DNA from: a virus | IMG/VR virus record: IMGVR_UViG_3300027893_000003 | Span: 1 to 64,000 of that record | Length of the DNA stretch: 64,000 bases | Strand: one strand, 5' to 3' | Shown: positions 31,225 to 39,158 of the stretch, piece after piece | Layout of the letters: each line of letters opens with the position of its first letter | Position numbering within the stretch: the stretch's first letter is position 1 | Program-made: the position numbers and the translations under genes | The notes under the pieces: generated by a model | Told to the model about the DNA's origin: nothing | Databases searched by the model: none | The model's input: the letters and a program-made list of their open reading frames with translations, nothing else

Positions 31225-32133
31225 TGAACCAGTATCTTAGATTATTCCAACGATGCCGAGTGAACCAATGCTATCCACTAACCCTAGGCGGAGGAAGTGA
31301 ACCAGACGCAAAAATACTCAGGACCCAATAGTGAACCAGGAAGGCAAAGAAATCAGTTTAAACGAGTGTACCAGAATATGTTAAAAAACTCAACAATAGA
31401 GAGTGAACCACTACTGATTAGAAACCACTACTCTTAAGTGAACCAGATTGGTGGAGTAACCCATCGCAACGCAGTGAACCAACTCGATGTAAAAATTCTG
31501 ACGGGCAAAGTGAACCAGTATAGACTAAGGATTCGATGTTGAGGAGTGAACCACATGCCTGCAGTAAACCACCTGAGTGGAGTGAACCAATGTAGTATAG
31601 TAAACCAGTAGTATAAGTGAACCAAAGGGGCCCAAAGAAAACCAGGTTAAGGTAGTGAACCAGAAGACATCAGTATTCAAAAAACGAAAGTGAACCACGT
31701 CGGGGTGAGAAAACCAGATGATAATAGTGGACCTGAGGCACGAAAATTAATCACCACTGATTAGTGAACCTTTCGATGAAAGGAACCCATTGTAAAACAG
31801 TGAACCATGACATAGAAGAATCCAGTATAAATTAGTGAACCGTGATGTCCCAGGAGACCATACGACCAAAGTGAACCAGACGACCGCAGTTAACCTACAG
31901 TGCCAAGTGAACCAACAAAATTAAGAAAACCGTGTGGTAGTAGTGAACCAACTGCAGATAGAAGTCCACAGATGTAGAGTGAACCAGCACACACAACCAA
32001 AAAACCAGCAATATATAGTGAACCGGGGGTGTTACTAAAACCAACCCCAATTAGTGAACCTCTGTAGCCTAGAAACCTATTATAAAAAGTGAACCAAGGC
32101 AAAAAAAGTAATCCAGCATTCTCTAGTGAATCA
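31150..32133. repeat. 55-unit alternating 18-bp repeat array
   Basis: A 9-bp motif recurs every 17-20 bp (mean 18.06) over 984 bp, separated by 9-bp spacers that do not repeat. Units alternate strictly: odd units are AGTGAACCA (28 units, 20 exact) and even units are a degenerate AGWAAACCA (27 units), giving a 36-bp super-period. Strong units start at 31186, 31223, 31259, 31296, 31330, 31402, 31437 and so on to 32125. Small indels shift the frame, so it is not coding. It resembles an iteron or centromere-like binding array more than any gene. Confidence 0.92.
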
Positions 32134-32145
32134 TAGGAGAAATTA

Positions 32146-32640
32146 ATGAAAATTGAATATAAGGTGAAATGTAATTGTGGTGAAGACTTATTTATTACTG
32201 ATGCAACAATCAACCATGTAAAAGGCGAGATATCTCTTTATGTTCATGACCATGAGTGTGAAAGTCCATTCTTAAAGGTATTTGAGAAGGGAGAAAAGGT
32301 AAAATTAACAGTTAAAAAATGTCAATGTCCTGGGGGACCACATGAAGCACGAAGAAGGTCCATTGATGTGCCTGTTATTGAAGGGACGATGACTCTCAAA
32401 GCTGTTAAAGTAATTCATTGTCCAACTTGTGAAGTTAACTATGTTAGGGATGAATACCTTGAGCAACTCGAACGCCAATTCATGAGGAATGGTATACCAA
32501 CAAATAAAACCTTTTTGTGGGGGATGATTTGTAAGGGTTTGGACTACTGGGAGGAGAAGTTCGGGACCAAATATAAAAGCAAGCAGATCGGAGGGAAGGA
32601 TGACGGAAAAACAAGAAGAGAGACCAATGATGATAGTTGA
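32146..32640 (+). CDS. hypothetical Cys-rich protein, 164 aa
   Basis: Starts right after the repeat array with AGGAG at 6-7 nt. KCNCGEDL, KKCQCPGG and HCPTCE suggest two zinc-binding strand pairs. The C-terminus is charged. Not recognised. It overlaps the next gene by 41 nt. Confidence 0.65.
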   Translation: MKIEYKVKCNCGEDLFITDATINHVKGEISLYVHDHECESPFLKVFEKGEKVKLTVKKCQCPGGPHEARRRSIDVPVIEGTMTLKAVKVIHCPTCEVNYVRDEYLEQLERQFMRNGIPTNKTFLWGMICKGLDYWEEKFGTKYKSKQIGGKDDGKTRRETNDDS

Positions 32641-33148
32641 GGGGTTAAAAAGATTAGGAGTTATTCAGAAGAGGATGGAAAGCAATATTCGAAGTATTAA
32701 TCAATATGCCTCTATTGTTTCAAATGAACGACCCCTTTTTGGAGATGAAAAGTCTCAGAAGAAAGAGGTACAAGCGCTTATCCAATCCAATATTGATCTC
32801 CATAAGGAGGCCCTCAAGTTAAAAAATAGAATTGAAAGAACAAATTTACAAACAATTGTAGAGATCCAGGGAGTAGAATATACAATTAGTGATCTTCTAT
32901 TTCTTGACAGATCTATGAAGAATCTCATTACAGGAACCTATGAAGCACTAAATATAAATTATGCTCAAACTAGATTGGGTCAGATGGGCATGAGAGGAGC
33001 TCATGTTGCAGCTGGAGAAACCCTACGAGTTGAGCATATGTATGATGAAAAGGAGAAAAATAAACAACTAAGAGTTTGGAATGATCTCTTCGACAATATT
33101 AGTGCACGTCTAGAGGTCATTAATGCTACAACCCCATTACTGGATTAA
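32600..33148 (+). CDS. hypothetical coiled-coil protein, 182 aa
   Basis: Helical throughout, about 60% charged or polar, with predicted coiled coils at 10-35 and 60-90; no motif. GGAGGGAAGG precedes the ATG. It ends just before a structured RNA region. Confidence 0.65.
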   Translation: MTEKQEERPMMIVEGLKRLGVIQKRMESNIRSINQYASIVSNERPLFGDEKSQKKEVQALIQSNIDLHKEALKLKNRIERTNLQTIVEIQGVEYTISDLLFLDRSMKNLITGTYEALNINYAQTRLGQMGMRGAHVAAGETLRVEHMYDEKEKNKQLRVWNDLFDNISARLEVINATTPLLD

Positions 33149-33150
33149 AA

Positions 33151-33447
33151 GGAGTTGGGCTTCGGTGGCGTAATCTAGGTAGTATGAGAGCGTTTGTCTA
33201 AAACGTTATTTAGGCACCAGCATAGGAGCTGATAAATAGACCTTTCAAGATTCAAGACTCAGTCTACCGGTCCTATTAGAGGAGGTAGATAGTCAAGACT
33301 AACTCGGCTCCCACCGAGGGTAAATACCATGGGCCCCTTAAGATTCAAGTCAACAAGATTAAAGGGTATGAAAAATCCGGGTCAACAAGTGTTGCCTTCT
33401 CTCAGGCAAACCAACACTTCCGGCTGCTATTTGGAGCCCTCCTTTTA
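33151..33447 (+). ncRNA. candidate large structured non-coding RNA, about 290 nt
   Basis: A gene-free stretch with extensive pairing. The ends close on each other: GGGCTTC (33157-33163) with GGAGCCC (33433-33439), plus GGA/TCC outside. Inside: GGTG/CACC (33164/33215) around AGCGTT-7 nt-AACGTT (33189-33207), and CTCGG/CCGAG (33303/33314). A nested 3' hairpin CCGG/CCGG, AAGTGTTG/CAACACTT (33387/33412), GCCT/AGGC caps the 3' side. TTTTATTT follows the 3' strand. The direct repeat AAGATTCAAG occurs at 33247 and 33340. An alternative 9-bp helix CTTCGGTGG/CCACCGAGG competes with the closing helix. No known family (RNase P, tmRNA, group I intron) fits. Confidence 0.65.
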
Positions 33448-33500
33448 TTTCAAATTTTAAAATTTAGAATACTCAACAAAATCAATAATTTAGGAGTCAA

Positions 33501-33743
33501 ATGCCTACCTTTAAGATCGCCTGCACATGGCAAGTCTATGGTGAATTAGAAATCAATGCAAATACCCTTGAGGAAGCAATAGAAATTGCTGAGGATGATA
33601 GAACTGCTCTTCCTCCTCAGGATGGATATGTAGATGGTTCGTTTGAAGTTGACCATCAGTTGAGTGAGGAAATAAATAGAGAGCAATTACACGTTATAGA
33701 AATATGGGAGAGAATAAGGAAAGGAAAGGAGAAATTGTTATGA
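33501..33743 (+). CDS. small hypothetical protein, DpnD/PcfM-like fold possible
   Basis: 80 aa. FKIACTWQVYGELEINANTL then EEAIEIAEDDR resembles the strand-strand-helix of DpnD/PcfM-like proteins, where a strand pair is followed by an s-x-eeA helix. The similarity is weak and the function unknown. Confidence 0.6.
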   Translation: MPTFKIACTWQVYGELEINANTLEEAIEIAEDDRTALPPQDGYVDGSFEVDHQLSEEINREQLHVIEIWERIRKGKEKLL

Positions 33744-33910
33744 GTAAACCATCTCCATTTAAATTAATGATTGATCCCGAAAGATTTGGATTTACTCAAT
33801 GTGACCATTGTAATGGTTATGGAAGTTCTTTGAAGGAAGAATCTGATAGATGTACTAAATGTGAAGGACTTGGGCTGGTACCAATGAAGAGGGAGGGAAC
33901 TGAAAAATGA
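33740..33910 (+). CDS. DnaJ-type zinc-finger mini-protein, 56 aa
   Basis: ATG overlaps the previous stop (ATGA) with AAAGGAG upstream. CDHCNGYG ... CTKCEGLG is the paired DnaJ-like CxxCxGxG motif. It is followed by a larger HNH protein that repeats the same motif in its N-terminus (CYICDGKG ... CRFCLG), suggesting duplication. Confidence 0.65.
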   Translation: MSKPSPFKLMIDPERFGFTQCDHCNGYGSSLKEESDRCTKCEGLGLVPMKREGTEK

Positions 33911-34797
33911 ATATAGCGCTACAAGATGCTCAGGAAAAGTTAAGGTCTTCTAATATACAGAAACATCTTCCTCTTATCCAGGCAGAACCAAGGTCTTTTG
34001 GTTTTATCGAGTGTTATATATGTGACGGAAAAGGAGTAGATCCTAGTAATAAAAAGTGTCGGTTTTGCTTAGGTTTTAAAGTATTACCAAAAGAAGTGTG
34101 GTTAGATTGGGAGCATCCTCTTGATCTATATAAGAAACCTCGGAAAGAAGATAGTTATAATATCCTTCCTTATGTTGACTGTATTTTAGAAGGACTCTTC
34201 TACTGGTATATACAGTTTCCAGACAAATGTCCGACTTGTGCACTTGGCAAAATTCCTCCAGTTCCAGATTGTATTGATATATGTAGATTTAAAGTAAGAA
34301 CTGCGGGGGGAAAAATACAATGTATTGACACAAGGAGAGATTTCCCTCCTGGGACTGAGACTCCATATGGAACTTTATTAATTTCAAGATTTATGCTAAT
34401 CTTCAATTTTAAGCATAATCTTGATTGGATATTTAGAAACGGAAAGGGTACCGGAACTCAGGTTCATCATAAGAATGGAAAACCGTATGATGATAGATAT
34501 GAGAATTGTATTCTAACTGATATACACCAAGTAATTGAAGGTCATAAGAGAACAATTAACACCCAAACAAAATTTATCAATAGTCTTCTTGAGTCAGGAA
34601 AAACTGATGAAGAGGATACAGAGAAACTCCTTCACGGTGAGAAAAGGTACGGAGAACTTGTTTATAATATGGATCATAGTCCGAGGGTTTGGTCATATAT
34701 CAGTGACATGAATGAAGTAATTGGCCAGTTTAAAAAGTATAAAGAAGTTCCAAAAGTTCTTCGAAAAAGAATTGGCAGCTATGTAGCAGGAGGGTAA
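33907..34797 (+). CDS. HNH endonuclease with DnaJ-like zinc N-terminus, 296 aa
   Basis: Residues 37-58 carry CYICDGKG ... CRFCLGFK. A second Cys pair is CPTC at 107-110. The C-terminal half has an HNH_3-type core: TQVHHKNGKPYDDRYENC ... HQVIEGHK (catalytic HH, N-G, D-R-EN). This is the motif of phage homing endonucleases. It overlaps the previous gene by 4 nt and FolE2 follows at once. Confidence 0.8.
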   Translation: MNIALQDAQEKLRSSNIQKHLPLIQAEPRSFGFIECYICDGKGVDPSNKKCRFCLGFKVLPKEVWLDWEHPLDLYKKPRKEDSYNILPYVDCILEGLFYWYIQFPDKCPTCALGKIPPVPDCIDICRFKVRTAGGKIQCIDTRRDFPPGTETPYGTLLISRFMLIFNFKHNLDWIFRNGKGTGTQVHHKNGKPYDDRYENCILTDIHQVIEGHKRTINTQTKFINSLLESGKTDEEDTEKLLHGEKRYGELVYNMDHSPRVWSYISDMNEVIGQFKKYKEVPKVLRKRIGSYVAGG

Positions 34798-34798
34798 A

Positions 34799-35650
34799 TT
34801 GGATAAAACTTGTGAGTTACCGGATATTCAATGTACAGAACCAGCAATTAAAATACCAATTTATCAAGTGGGAGTCGAGAACGTTGAAGTTCCCTTCATG
34901 CTTGAATCAAAATTTGGAGGGTTCCGTGAGATGGTTGCAAAAGTCTCAATGAGAACCGACCTAGAGGATAATACCAGAGGGATATCAATGTCTCGACTCC
35001 TGCTTACGCTAAAGCCATACTTGAGGCGACCGTTGAAACATTTTCTAATCAATGAGATTCTTATAAATCTAAAAGATAATATTGGGTCAACTTCTAGTTT
35101 TATGAAGTTTGAGTTTAAACTTCCAGTTTTGAGAAAATCTCCAGTATCGGACAATGAATTTCCTATTTATTATAATTGTAAGTTTGAGGGACAATTGAAT
35201 AACGGAGAATTTAGATTTTTTCAAGGTATTAGAGTTCAATATTCATCTTATTGCCCATGCTCAGCAGAGTTATGTTCAGATTTAGGTGACAAAGATTCAC
35301 TTGGTTATCCTCATGCTCAAAGATCATTTGCTGACGTATTAATTGAGACAATAGAACCAAATTACGTTTGGTTAGAAGATATAATTGAGACAATTGAAAA
35401 AGCTGTTCTTACTCTACCTTACCCAGTTATTAAACGAGTGGATGAACAGGAAATTGCTAGGATTGCCGCAAGTAATCCAATGTTCGTTGAGGATGCGATT
35501 AGAGCAATTTCAAATGAGTTAAATAAGAGGGAAGATATTTATGATTGGATTGTGAAATGTACACATGAAGAATCTATTCATACATCTGAAGCAATTGCAA
35601 TGAATTATAAAGGAGTAGAGAATGGTTTCGACGGAAGGTATTTTATCTGA
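34799..35650 (+). CDS. folE2: GTP cyclohydrolase IB (FolE2/MptA-like)
   Basis: Converts GTP to 7,8-dihydroneopterin triphosphate, the entry step to folate and 7-deazaguanine synthesis. The FolE2 signature is present: IRVQYSSYCPCSAELC with the metal/catalytic cysteines, followed by GYPHAQRSF (His and QRS). Length 283 aa is normal for the family. TTG start with GGAGGG 4 nt upstream. With QueD at 5361 it supplies the first two steps towards preQ0. QueE, QueC and later enzymes are not in this window. Confidence 0.9.
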   Translation: MDKTCELPDIQCTEPAIKIPIYQVGVENVEVPFMLESKFGGFREMVAKVSMRTDLEDNTRGISMSRLLLTLKPYLRRPLKHFLINEILINLKDNIGSTSSFMKFEFKLPVLRKSPVSDNEFPIYYNCKFEGQLNNGEFRFFQGIRVQYSSYCPCSAELCSDLGDKDSLGYPHAQRSFADVLIETIEPNYVWLEDIIETIEKAVLTLPYPVIKRVDEQEIARIAASNPMFVEDAIRAISNELNKREDIYDWIVKCTHEESIHTSEAIAMNYKGVENGFDGRYFI

Positions 35651-36029
35651 ATTTCCTAGTTTAAGGCATAGGGTTAGAGATTCAAAGGGAGAGATCCCAC
35701 AGGAACTTACTCCTAGGGAATTATTTTTGAATATACTTAGTATATATGGAATGGTAGATGCTGTTGAGTTTGTTGATGTGATGCTAATATCTAAGGATGG
35801 ACAGATTAGTATTGTTAAAGATAAAAATGGAAGAATCGAGGATGATGTTCACCCGGTTGATTTAGTTTCTTTATTTGTTAGGTTGCTAAAAGCAAACCTT
35901 GGTTGTGGTATTGAAGTATTTGATGATATGATTGAAACGGAATTATCGGAATTTATTATTGAACTTATGAGGAGACATAATATAAGACCTATGAGGGAGA
36001 ATCCACATGGGAAAAAAGAAAATCTTTGA
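35622..36029 (+). CDS. hypothetical protein, paralog of the next gene, 135 aa
   Basis: Not recognised. The C-terminal 70 residues (VDLVSLFVRLLKANLGCGIE, FDDMIETELSEFIIELMRRH) align by eye with the C-terminus of the 36007 product, so the two are tandem paralogs. Overlaps FolE2 by 29 nt. Confidence 0.65.
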   Translation: MVSTEGILSEFPSLRHRVRDSKGEIPQELTPRELFLNILSIYGMVDAVEFVDVMLISKDGQISIVKDKNGRIEDDVHPVDLVSLFVRLLKANLGCGIEVFDDMIETELSEFIIELMRRHNIRPMRENPHGKKENL

Positions 36030-36459
36030 TATGGGTAGAGATTTGCATAAAATGAGTCGAGATGATTTACAATCTATATTAGAGAATGATAACGTGGCAT
36101 TGACTTTTGAAAAAGCTAGTCAACCTGACTTGCCAGATCCATTTCAGTTAAGAGAGGATCACCCTCATGGAACTCCTCCAAGATGGTTATATATAGCCGA
36201 CCTAGTTGTTTCAATTATAAAACCTCTTGACGATCCAGATAGAGGCGTTTATATCATAAAGAATAGATTTGGTTCACACGGTCGGGCAACTATGGGTCAA
36301 GTCATTGATATAGCTATGGAATTATTAAAGGTTGAATTTGGTTTGAATGTTGGTTTTTTTGAAGACGCTGTCACAAAAGAAATACGTGAAGCAATCGTAG
36401 AAGTTCTTCTTCGCCACAGAGTACTGCCTAAGAAAGAGGCAGAACAAAATTATAAATAG
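36007..36459 (+). CDS. hypothetical protein, paralog of the previous gene, 150 aa
   Basis: Shares with its neighbour an IIKNRFG / IVKDKNG strand and a helical end (VIDIAMELLKVEFGLNVGFF, AIVEVLLRHRVLP). Overlaps the previous gene by 23 nt. Function unknown. Confidence 0.65.
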   Translation: MGKKKIFDMGRDLHKMSRDDLQSILENDNVALTFEKASQPDLPDPFQLREDHPHGTPPRWLYIADLVVSIIKPLDDPDRGVYIIKNRFGSHGRATMGQVIDIAMELLKVEFGLNVGFFEDAVTKEIREAIVEVLLRHRVLPKKEAEQNYK

Positions 36460-36465
36460 GGATCT

Positions 36466-36714
36466 ATGTTGAATTATCAGGATAAGGGGCCAGATAAAAT
36501 GACCTATGTTTGTATTAAGTGTGGTAGAAGATGGGTCCGAGGTGAAGAATCAGAAGAATTATCTGGTGGTTTATGTGACAAGTGCATTACTAAATATGTA
36601 AGAAAAAAACAAATAGAAAATGGATTTCATGATTGTTTTGCGAGAAACATAGAAGAGTGTACTGAGGACTGTAAATATTCTGAAATTTGTAATAATATTC
36701 TTTTGAATCAATAG
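36466..36714 (+). CDS. zinc-ribbon protein with C-terminal Cys motif, 82 aa
   Basis: CIKCGRRW ... CDKC forms a zinc ribbon (about 15-45). The C-terminus CFARNIEECTEDCKYSEIC resembles, with CX3CX5C spacing, the CX2CX5CX3C mini-proteins. Start at 36466 or the in-frame ATG at 36499. The stop is 1 nt before tRNA-Pro. Confidence 0.65.
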   Translation: MLNYQDKGPDKMTYVCIKCGRRWVRGEESEELSGGLCDKCITKYVRKKQIENGFHDCFARNIEECTEDCKYSEICNNILLNQ

Positions 36715-36715
36715 T

Positions 36716-36793
36716 CGGGTAGTAGCGTAGTCTGGTTAGCGCACCTGCCTTGGGAGCAGGGGGTCGGCAGTTCAAATCTGTCCTACCCGACCA
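36716..36793 (+). tRNA. tRNA-Pro (TGG)
   Basis: Acceptor CGGGTAG/CTACCCG, anticodon stem CCTGC/GCAGG with loop CTTGGGA (anticodon TGG), T arm GGCAG TTCAAAT CTGTC, discriminator A and encoded CCA. Confidence 0.94.
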
Positions 36794-36812
36794 TTCGAAT
36801 TAAGGAGACTCG

Positions 36813-37190
36813 ATGAATACCAACGAAGTAACTAAACTCTATGAAAAAGAGAGAAACTATCAACGGGATGCATTTGGTGAATATCAAAATAACCCTAGTC
36901 TCAACCTTGCAAGTTTCCTGGAATTTCTAGATGATTATATAAAAAGAGCAAAAGAAGAATATGTAACTAAATGGACTCCCGCCCTTCCACCATGGTTAAA
37001 GACCTGTAAAGAACAACAATTGCAGGGCAGTGCGCCAGTAAGGACTTATGAGCACATTGTAAAGATAATGACGTTGGCTGGTGCAGCATTAGAAGCTTAT
37101 GCTGATATAAACATTGAAGAATGGAGAAGTGAAGGAGTAAAATCAAAATGGAGGGAACAGAACGAATTAATACACAAACCGACTCTCTAG
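36813..37190 (+). CDS. conserved phage-type hypothetical protein, 125 aa
   Basis: The pattern YEKERNYQRDAFGEYQN ... FLEFLDDYIKRAKEEY ... HIVKIMTLAGAALEAY is common in phage proteins of unknown function (ER-x-YQ-x3-FG then a helix ending in A-x2-AC/AA). Helical. GGAG site with 8 nt spacing, just after tRNA-Pro. Confidence 0.7.
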   Translation: MNTNEVTKLYEKERNYQRDAFGEYQNNPSLNLASFLEFLDDYIKRAKEEYVTKWTPALPPWLKTCKEQQLQGSAPVRTYEHIVKIMTLAGAALEAYADINIEEWRSEGVKSKWREQNELIHKPTL

Positions 37191-37324
37191 GGCGGCCAAT
37201 AAGAGAGGAAGAGAAAACCCAATTACCACAAGTTGGTACGAAATTTTTTATTGAAGGGATCGAATTTAAGGTTACATATGTGAACGAGGGTAAGAAACGG
37301 ATTAGTGCCGTTCCTACCCAATGA
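37148..37324 (+). CDS. small hypothetical protein, 58 aa
   Basis: ATG inside the previous gene's end. The C-terminal strand block VGTKFFIEGIEFKVTYVNEG is SH3-like, a pattern frequent in small phage proteins. It overlaps the preceding gene by 43 nt and the next starts 16 nt later. Confidence 0.55.
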   Translation: MEGTERINTQTDSLGRPIREEEKTQLPQVGTKFFIEGIEFKVTYVNEGKKRISAVPTQ

Positions 37325-37340
37325 TCGAAAGGAGTCAAGG

Positions 37341-38090
37341 ATGGGTGAAGAAGAGAGAGGGGACTTAACTAGTATGCTAGAGAGCTTCGAAACTGAAACG
37401 CCAGAGGAGCAATCTCTAGATTTAGAGAGTCAACCGACTCGACCTCAAGTTACTCCACCACAACAAACTCCTTCCCAAAGTGATCAGTTTAATATTAGAA
37501 CTATGTGTCTTTATGATTGGTTTGAGGTGAATCATAAAATCCTGCCTGGTATTAGTCATACAAAAGTTTCTATTAAAGATGTAAATCCAAAGAGGTTTCT
37601 AATTTATAAATACCTTGATCCAGATGGTGAAACTGGTGAGTGGGCAATTGACCTGATAAAGAATGCTCATATATATCAGGTTCTAGATTTGCCTGGATAT
37701 GCGATGATGGTTCTTACTAACGGATTTCTGATCATTTATCGTCAGGGGGACAAAGTTTTAAAAGCATATTGGACAAGGACTGGTTTGGTTATCGTTTTCT
37801 GTATCGAAATTGAAGGCACAATATTAGTTCCTTACGCAAGGGTTAAATTAAAGAAAAGAGGAAAGGGGATTAATATTCCTGAAGTTGACTCAACTAGTAT
37901 TATCCAAAAGTTGACCAGACCTGCTGATATTGAAGCTGTAATATTACTTTATCCACAGTTCGAAAAATTTAGGGAAGGAGTAACTACAAATCAAGATGTT
38001 CTTGTATGGTTTACACAAAGACAGGCAGAGATGCGAGACACTACCCATCTTTTACAGATTGATAATGTCTTAATAAGTATCTTTGCATAG
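37341..38090 (+). CDS. hypothetical protein, 249 aa
   Basis: The first 55 residues are acidic and Pro/Gln-rich (disordered); the rest is a beta-rich globular domain with no recognised motif. ATG 37341 has AAAGGAG at 6 nt and was preferred over an upstream in-frame ATG at 37305. Confidence 0.65.
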   Translation: MGEEERGDLTSMLESFETETPEEQSLDLESQPTRPQVTPPQQTPSQSDQFNIRTMCLYDWFEVNHKILPGISHTKVSIKDVNPKRFLIYKYLDPDGETGEWAIDLIKNAHIYQVLDLPGYAMMVLTNGFLIIYRQGDKVLKAYWTRTGLVIVFCIEIEGTILVPYARVKLKKRGKGINIPEVDSTSIIQKLTRPADIEAVILLYPQFEKFREGVTTNQDVLVWFTQRQAEMRDTTHLLQIDNVLISIFA

Positions 38091-38099
38091 GAGGGTATT

Positions 38100-38264
38100 A
38101 TGACAATTGATCTCAACGAATTTGCAAAAGAAATAACTTTAGTAGAGGGGAAGAAAGAATCAGTGAATATAGGTCAAGTGAAAGAGGTCTTGAGTATCAC
38201 CCTCACAAAATTGGCAGCACTCTCACAAGAAGATTTAGAAGAGTTGCTGTCAAGATACAGATAG
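38100..38264 (+). CDS. small helical protein, 54 aa
   Basis: GGAGGG site 4-5 nt before the ATG. Acidic, helical (TLTKLAALSQEDLEELLSRY); no family. Ends just before a structured RNA region. Confidence 0.6.
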   Translation: MTIDLNEFAKEITLVEGKKESVNIGQVKEVLSITLTKLAALSQEDLEELLSRYR

Positions 38265-38471
38265 GCTACGGCCGTGTTGATCGACGCAACACGTTAAAAA
38301 TATATCGTCGATGTTCTTTGAACTAGGGGTCGGGTGAGAAAAAGTTTCTATTTGTGGTAAGAAAAGATTAGGCGCGTATACACAAATAGAGATCTGCCTT
38401 ATTTGAATTAATGGGTGAAGACAAAACTGAAGTAGCTGCATGAATATCTCACTCAACCCTTTCTATGGAAG
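38265..38471 (+). ncRNA. candidate non-coding RNA with H-type pseudoknot
   Basis: CGTGTTG (38273-38279) pairs with CAACACG (38287-38293). The 7-nt loop ATCGACG pairs perfectly with CGTCGAT (38306-38312), giving a 7+7 bp pseudoknot or two mutually exclusive hairpins. A second hairpin TCTATTTGTG/CACAAATAGA spans 38347-38390. No gene fits the stretch. The run ends at the strong terminator at 38473, so a short transcript is plausible. Family unknown. Confidence 0.55.
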
Positions 38472-38472
38472 C

Positions 38473-38534
38473 GGGGCGTTCCCATTGGAACTAGTTTGGC
38501 AGGATGTCCAACTAGGGGAACGCCCCATTTTTTT
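38473..38534 (+). terminator. strong intrinsic terminator
   Basis: GGGGCGTTCCC (38473-38483) pairs perfectly with GGGAACGCCCC (38516-38526). An inner helix CTAGTTTGG/CCAACTAG follows, then a run of seven T. It ends the structured RNA region. Confidence 0.9.
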
Positions 38535-38550
38535 AGTTAGGAGGATTAAA

Positions 38551-38973
38551 GTGAGTGGAGTTGATCGTGTAGGTAATTGGGATAAATTTGCACAAGTGAT
38601 GCATGATTATATTGGTTCGTTTACAACTGGCAAATATGGATCAGGGCAAACCGTTGATTTGATGCATTTCACTCCTCCTCATATTTCTATTTGGAATGTT
38701 CTCAAATATGCAATTCGTATATGGAATGGACGACCGAAACGTCATGATCTTCTAAAAGTTGCACACTATATTGAAATGGCATGGACATACTCAGAAGGAG
38801 ATGTCAATAGTTGTATTTGCCCAGATCATGTGAAACAAGAATTTGAGGAGAAATTGCAAGGTTTGCCATTCAAAAAAGTTACTGTATATGAAGACGAGCA
38901 AGGAGGGTGGCATTGTCAAGGTGATGAAAAAATGTCCAAGTTAATTATTACAGCAAGAGAGAAGATGGTATGA
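38551..38973 (+). CDS. DUF3310-like protein, 140 aa
   Basis: GTG start with AGGAGG at 6 nt; the longer frame back to 38440 runs through the terminator and is rejected. SIWNVLKYAIRIWNGRPKRH followed by DLLKVAHYIEMAW resembles the DUF3310 core (GN-x-lKY-x-x-R ... edL-x-KA-x-x-Yl) common in phages. Function unknown. Confidence 0.72.
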   Translation: MSGVDRVGNWDKFAQVMHDYIGSFTTGKYGSGQTVDLMHFTPPHISIWNVLKYAIRIWNGRPKRHDLLKVAHYIEMAWTYSEGDVNSCICPDHVKQEFEEKLQGLPFKKVTVYEDEQGGWHCQGDEKMSKLIITAREKMV

Positions 38974-39158
38974 TAATTGAAGCTATTTTGAAAGAAAGAT
39001 ACGTTCCATGTAGAACCTGCTTAATATCTGTGACATGCTCTAAACTTTGTCCAATAGTAGATGAGATGTTAAAAGATGATATAAGGCCAATAATAAAAGA
39101 GATGGAAGCAGCAATAAGAGAGGGTAGACAATGGAAGACCCTTGCAAAACTTGTCTGA
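38970..39158 (+). CDS. CX2CX5CX3C mini-protein, 62 aa
   Basis: CRTCLISVTCSKLC at 12-25 followed by an acidic helix. Overlaps both neighbours (4 and 28 nt). One of several proteins in the window with identical Cys spacing. Confidence 0.7.
   Translation: MIIEAILKERYVPCRTCLISVTCSKLCPIVDEMLKDDIRPIIKEMEAAIREGRQWKTLAKLV

Noticed and set aside
31434-31625. Minus-strand frame encoding a WFT-rich repeat protein
   Set aside because: It is the complement of the repeat motif read in one frame (TGGTTCACT). Indels break it quickly, and there is no ribosome binding site.
31150-32133. CRISPR array
   Set aside because: Units are only 9 bp with 9-bp spacers, alternate between two classes and vary; no cas genes or leader are nearby.
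31890-32213. Minus-strand frame with GSL repeats over the array
   Set aside because: It is likewise a by-product of the periodic motif in another frame and overlaps the start of the plus-strand 32146 gene.
33151-33447. Group I intron, tmRNA or RNase P identity
   Set aside because: No P7/R-S core, no tRNA-like T arm with TTCGANT, no tag frame and no RNase P conserved blocks in order.
38440-38550. N-terminal extension of the DUF3310-like gene
   Set aside because: It runs through a perfect 11-bp terminator stem. The GTG at 38551 with AGGAGG is much better supported.
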